Assembly (NCBI RefSeq): GCF_022539665.2
Contig: NC_081340.1
Span: 7,625,357 to 7,689,356, forward strand
Length of the DNA: 64,000 nucleotides
Source of the DNA: Daphnia carinata
Taxonomy: Eukaryota > Arthropoda > Branchiopoda > Diplostraca > Daphniidae
Direction: 5' to 3'
The notes beneath the pieces were generated by a model. The model did no database searches, was not told the origin of the DNA, and saw only the letters and a list, made by a program, of their open reading frames with translations. Both the position numbers and the translations under genes were made by a program. Position 1 is the first letter of the stretch. Every line of letters starts with the position of its first letter. Positions 60,233 through 64,000 of the stretch are shown here, piece after piece.

Positions 60233-63200
60233 ATGTCGGGTTCATCAAATATTCATTTTCTCGTGCAATCACTACCCACAACAGAAGAAGTGATTTTGGA
60301 TCGGTAAGTTAGTCGCCAAGAAATCGCTTGGTTATTTCCCAATACCTACCTTTTTCTTACCTTTTAAGCAAAAACGGGTCGATAGTGTAGGTTTAGTAAT
60401 GGTTTTGTTACGCAGATCATGAAATAAAATCGTTTCATTTTCTCTCTTAATATTGGCAGGCTCAAAGAACTTGCTGACAAAACCAATCGATTTGGGCATG
60501 TCAACTCTGGTTTTGCCAGTGCCCTTCGCTCCCCTGTCCAACAATGTGTTGTGGGTCCTTCCCATATTGTGTTCCTGTTGGAGGATGGAAGAGTATGCCG
60601 ACTTGCCTTCAATGTTTTACCAGACCGTTTGGATCTGAGCAAAAGTGAAGCAAATCGCAGCAAAGATGGAAAGGGATCAGGCCCAGGTCCCAGTCGTCAA
60701 ACCTGCAAGAGAGGCAGATTGCTCAGAGCTTCCAGTCTTAGGGGTGCAAGTAACAGTGGAGCTAGAGGAACTGGCCTTCTGGCTTCGGGAACTGCTGGTC
60801 ATGGTGTCATCATGGCAAGTTCTAGACCTGTCTTTGTCCCTGAAGAATTAGTATCGCAGGCCCAAGTTGTCTTGCAAGGAAAGAGTAGAAGCGTAATCAT
60901 CAGAGAACTGCAAAGAACCAACTTGGATGTCAATCAAGCGGTCAATAACTTGCTCTCGCGTGATGATGACGAGAGTGAAGATGTGGACGATTCACAAGAT
61001 TCATACGTCCCAGAAGACTTGATTTCTCTACTTGACCCTGGTGCGGGACTGCACTCGGACCACGCCGGGCCTTCTGTCATCATTGACGCTGACGCCATGT
61101 TCTCTGAGGACATGTTTGGTTATTCAACTATTCGCAGCCGTCCATCCGGAAATAATCGTGGAAGAAGTGTGGAAGGTGAACGAGACCGAAGCAGTGATCG
61201 AGGTAATTGTCTTTGCTCGGGGTTGCTTGCATAGTGGTTCCTCCGTTTACATGATTCGGATATATTGTATGAAATATAATTGTAGCAAAATTGATTAACT
61301 GTCTTACAGGAGGAGGAGGTGGTGGTGGAAGTGGAACAGGGACAGGAGGAGAGCGTGAATCTGGCATGTTTCGCTGGCGAGATCGACATTATCTTGGACC
61401 ACGCCGTTGGCTAGAGACTGCACTTAGGGACACTTGGTACGAACGTGACTTGGACGGAAACAAAAAGAAGGATACCCCTCATCAGACACAGAGCCCTCTA
61501 GGTTTGTCAGAAGAGCTCGAATTCTGGCCCGAACGAGGGTCTGGCGGCCCTTCGCCTCGTTTCACCAGTATTGCAGCTATGTATTCTGAACTAATCGCAC
61601 TGAGCACTTCTGGCCAAATTCTCTCGTGGAAATGGACGGATGCCGAACCCTACCGTCACATGGATTTTCCCCACGTTCATCACCCACGAGCTCTCACATT
61701 AGGGCTGTATGCCGAAAAGATTGTGCTGCTCTCAGCATCCGTCATTCGTTGTACTGTGGTTACCGAATCGGGAAAAGTAGCCAGCTGGTTGGATGAAACG
61801 GTGGCCCATGTTCCTGGCATAACTAGGCTTGAGCATGCCGCGCAGCACCTAAGCGAGTTTCACGGCGAGAAAATCGTCTCGCTCGACACCTGTTCACTTT
61901 ACTCAGCCGTTCGACTGGAAAATGGAGCCATTTATTGGTGGGGAGTGTTACCGCCAGGTCAACGCCGAAAACTTTGGGATAAATATCGAACCAAGGCTAA
62001 AAAAAGCCATACCAACTCTGCTTCTGGATCTGACATAGTAACCGGCGCTCAGGTATTGTCTGGATAACTTTTTCTTCATACATCTCGAAAGTTTAATGCT
62101 TTGAATTCTGAATTTGATAGGTATGCATGAGAAGTAGCCCAATGTACCAAGCTGGGGCTATTGGATTCTCTATCATCGATGGCGTCCCCAAAGTTGGCCA
62201 ATTACAAGGTTCTGCTTGGAGCTGGACTGACACGTGTCGCTTCCGCATTGTACCTGGTCCGCCACCATTGGTTCGCCTAGCTCCACCTCTTCCACCCGGA
62301 GGTAGCAGTGACAGCAAACGCGGGAATGCGGCAGGAGGAAGTAATAACAGTAGCAACGCCGAAACCACTACGAAAACCTCGAGCTCTCGAGAAGCAGTCG
62401 TTGAAAAACCTGATATGCCTCCGCCCCCATCGCCGGCCAGCAGCACGTGTAGCGAAACGGGAAGTGTAGCTGGAAGCTCTCAAAAGAAACACAAACGACC
62501 GGCTCCGCGTGGGGACAGCGAAGATAAACGCGGCGACGAAGAAGAATGGGTTTTGAAGGATGTGATTTTCATCGAAGACGTCAAAAATGTTCCCATTGGA
62601 CGCGTTCTAAAAGTAGACGGTGCCTATGCTGCCGTCCGTTTCCCCTCGAATAAGGACTATAACGGCAAAGAAGCGAAAGATTTGGTCGTTTCAGCAAATA
62701 GTGGCAACGAAGACCCTGCCTCGCTTCTACAGGATTGTCGTTTATTACGTAAAGACGAACTACAGGTAAATCAATACTTTCTGTAAAACTCGAGAAAAGA
62801 AAATAATAGATAAACTAATACACTTGGTTTTTTAGGTGGTGAAGTCTGGCTCATCCATCCGGATCCCCGATTGCTTCCAAAGGCTACCACGTCGAGTAAC
62901 ACTGGCCGATCCGGGTCAGATTCTTGCTTTTTCTGTGGACGGCCAAGGTATCCACACGGTCAACAAGGTTGGCTCTCAGCTGAAATACACCATCTATAAT
63001 CTGAGTACTGGAAAAGCCGAGTATGAATCCAACATACCGACGGATCATAGCTCCTTCATGGGCCCCAACTGCGGTCGCAACATCGGACTCTACAATACTG
63101 GTGACGGCGATGGCTTGACCTTACTCCGTGATGGCAACGGCACTATTTATCCCTTGTCGCGTGATTGTTTGGATTCCATCCGGGATCCGCATTTGCTGGA

Positions 63201-64000
63201 TTTGCCACCCATGCGTTGTTTGGGTATGGGTTCTCACTCTTTGCAAGGCGTGGGCCCCGGGCAAAAGACGCAAGCCATACTACTAGTACTCGTCACAGAA
63301 AATCAATTGCTGATGCCGAGATTACTTACCTGTGATATTGAAGGAGTGCGCCATGTTTTGAATTGCTTGGAAACATCTTCGGAAGCATATCGTCTTTCAG
63401 GCGTTCAAAGTGTCATCAACGAACGCTGTGATGGTGGTCGAAACGTGATTCATGCCTGCGTCTCCATGTGCTCACCAACTTCCAATAAAGACGCCGATGT
63501 CCAAGAGGACAGGAACGCTCCTCCGGCCGTCCCTGCCATCGCCGACCCTCTAGATCCACTTCCAGTTGGTTTGAGCTCCTCATCTCGGGCTGTTAGTTTG
63601 CGAGAGATGATGCGTCGTGCTGCGGTTGCGCGACCGTCCGAAAATTCTGCAGCTGATCCAGGAGCACCTGGTAGCAGTTCTGTCGTCGAGGAAAATATTT
63701 CGATTCCTACACTCAATTGGCCGCCAGAGCCTTTATCATTGGAATCGTCTAATCACGCTGATGATGATCAGGCTGGTTCTAGTAGTGCTGGCGCCTGTGG
63801 CTCATCCAAAATGGCCTCCGCTGTCGTTTCCGACCCCGTCGAACGCCGTGCCAATTCATTGGCAGCGTTGAAGGCCATCACAGAGAGTCCAGCTCTCAAC
63901 TTTCATCTTCAGACACTTCTCTCTGCTCGTGACGCACAGGGCCACACGCCGTTTATGCAAGCTGTTGCCGTCCGTGCCTACCCTGCCGCGCTGGTCTTGC
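60233..64000 (+). CDS. hyd: E3 ubiquitin-protein ligase HYD/UBR5, 5' part
   Basis: Very large HECT-type ligase (hyperplastic discs in flies, UBR5 in mammals) acting on N-degron and other substrates. Coding exons: 60233-60303, 60460-61202, 61310-62052, 62121-62765, and 62836 to the window end, still open; about 1,122 residues so far of a protein near 2,800. Start MSGSSNIHFLVQSLP matches human MTSIHFVVHPLP. Then QQCVVGPSHIVFLLEDGRVCR, the UBA domain (about 150-200, SQAQVVLQGKSRSVIIREL), VIIDADAMFSED, RCC1-like propeller strands (YSELIALSTSGQILSWKW, EKIVLLSASVIR), FIEDVKNVPIGRVLKVDGAY and RDGNGTIYPL. The last residues, LLSARDAQGHTPFMQAV..RAYPAA, sit just before the UBR box, which lies beyond the edge with the MLLE and HECT domains. 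Exon 3 opens with a Gly-rich run. Confidence 0.96.

Noticed and set aside
1-64000. tRNA, rRNA, CRISPR arrays, insertion sequences and viral genes
   Set aside because: No B-box-like tRNA core, rRNA core, regularly spaced repeats, transposase or viral motifs were recognised by eye; a covariance-model and repeat-library search could not be run.

Overview
The window is arthropod nuclear DNA, most likely from a branchiopod crustacean such as Daphnia; the genus is an inference, not a measurement. The evidence is the animal gene set, many spliceosomal introns of about 55-200 bp mixed with a few kilobase-scale ones, homopolymer T tracts before acceptors, and arthropod-like versions of ADAR, HYD/UBR5, type 3 adenylyl cyclase and MED30. 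I see no prokaryotic operon, CRISPR array, rRNA or tRNA gene, transposon or viral gene.

Layout. 1-4.4 kb: 5' part of an MSH4 gene on the minus strand; its later exons are not found in the window. 7.1-17.3 kb: complete 20-exon adenylyl cyclase type 3 gene (+), with a candidate nested membrane-protein gene in intron 3. 17.4-18.9 kb: MED30 (-), convergent with it and divergent from a possible 40-residue gene (+). 20.4-22.3 kb: SLC20-type sodium/phosphate cotransporter (-). 22.3-30.4 kb: sparse DNA with one small spliced candidate gene and some coding-like fragments.

30.4-46.8 kb is gene-dense: ADAR (+), p31comet/MAD2L1BP (+), an F-box/WD40 protein (-), DCPS (+), UBE3D (+, overlapping the end of DCPS), a small minus-strand gene, CTDSPL2-like phosphatase (+), KTI12 (-), dUTPase (+), an unrecognised basic protein (-) and a 69-residue single-pass peptide gene (+). 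46.8-53.1 kb has no gene I can support. 53.2-56.8 kb: a neuropeptide-type class A GPCR (+). 57.4-59.2 kb: RIOK1 (-). 60.2 kb to the end: first five coding exons of HYD/UBR5 (+), cut by the window edge.

Exons were joined by hand from GT-AG (once GC-AG) signals, reading-frame phase and remembered family sequences. Phases close through every conserved gene model. Most of these genes are ordinary housekeeping or signalling genes that are neighbours by position, not a pathway. Several encode RNA or ubiquitin factors (ADAR, DCPS, KTI12, RIOK1, MED30; UBE3D, UBR5, F-box), which I read as chance. I found no undescribed multi-gene system. The most unusual items are the DCPS/UBE3D coding overlap with an in-frame internal acceptor, the nested glycoprotein candidate, a GC-AG intron in MSH4, an internally duplicated Q-rich exon in MED30, and several unlisted small spliced genes, some with a poly(A) signal.
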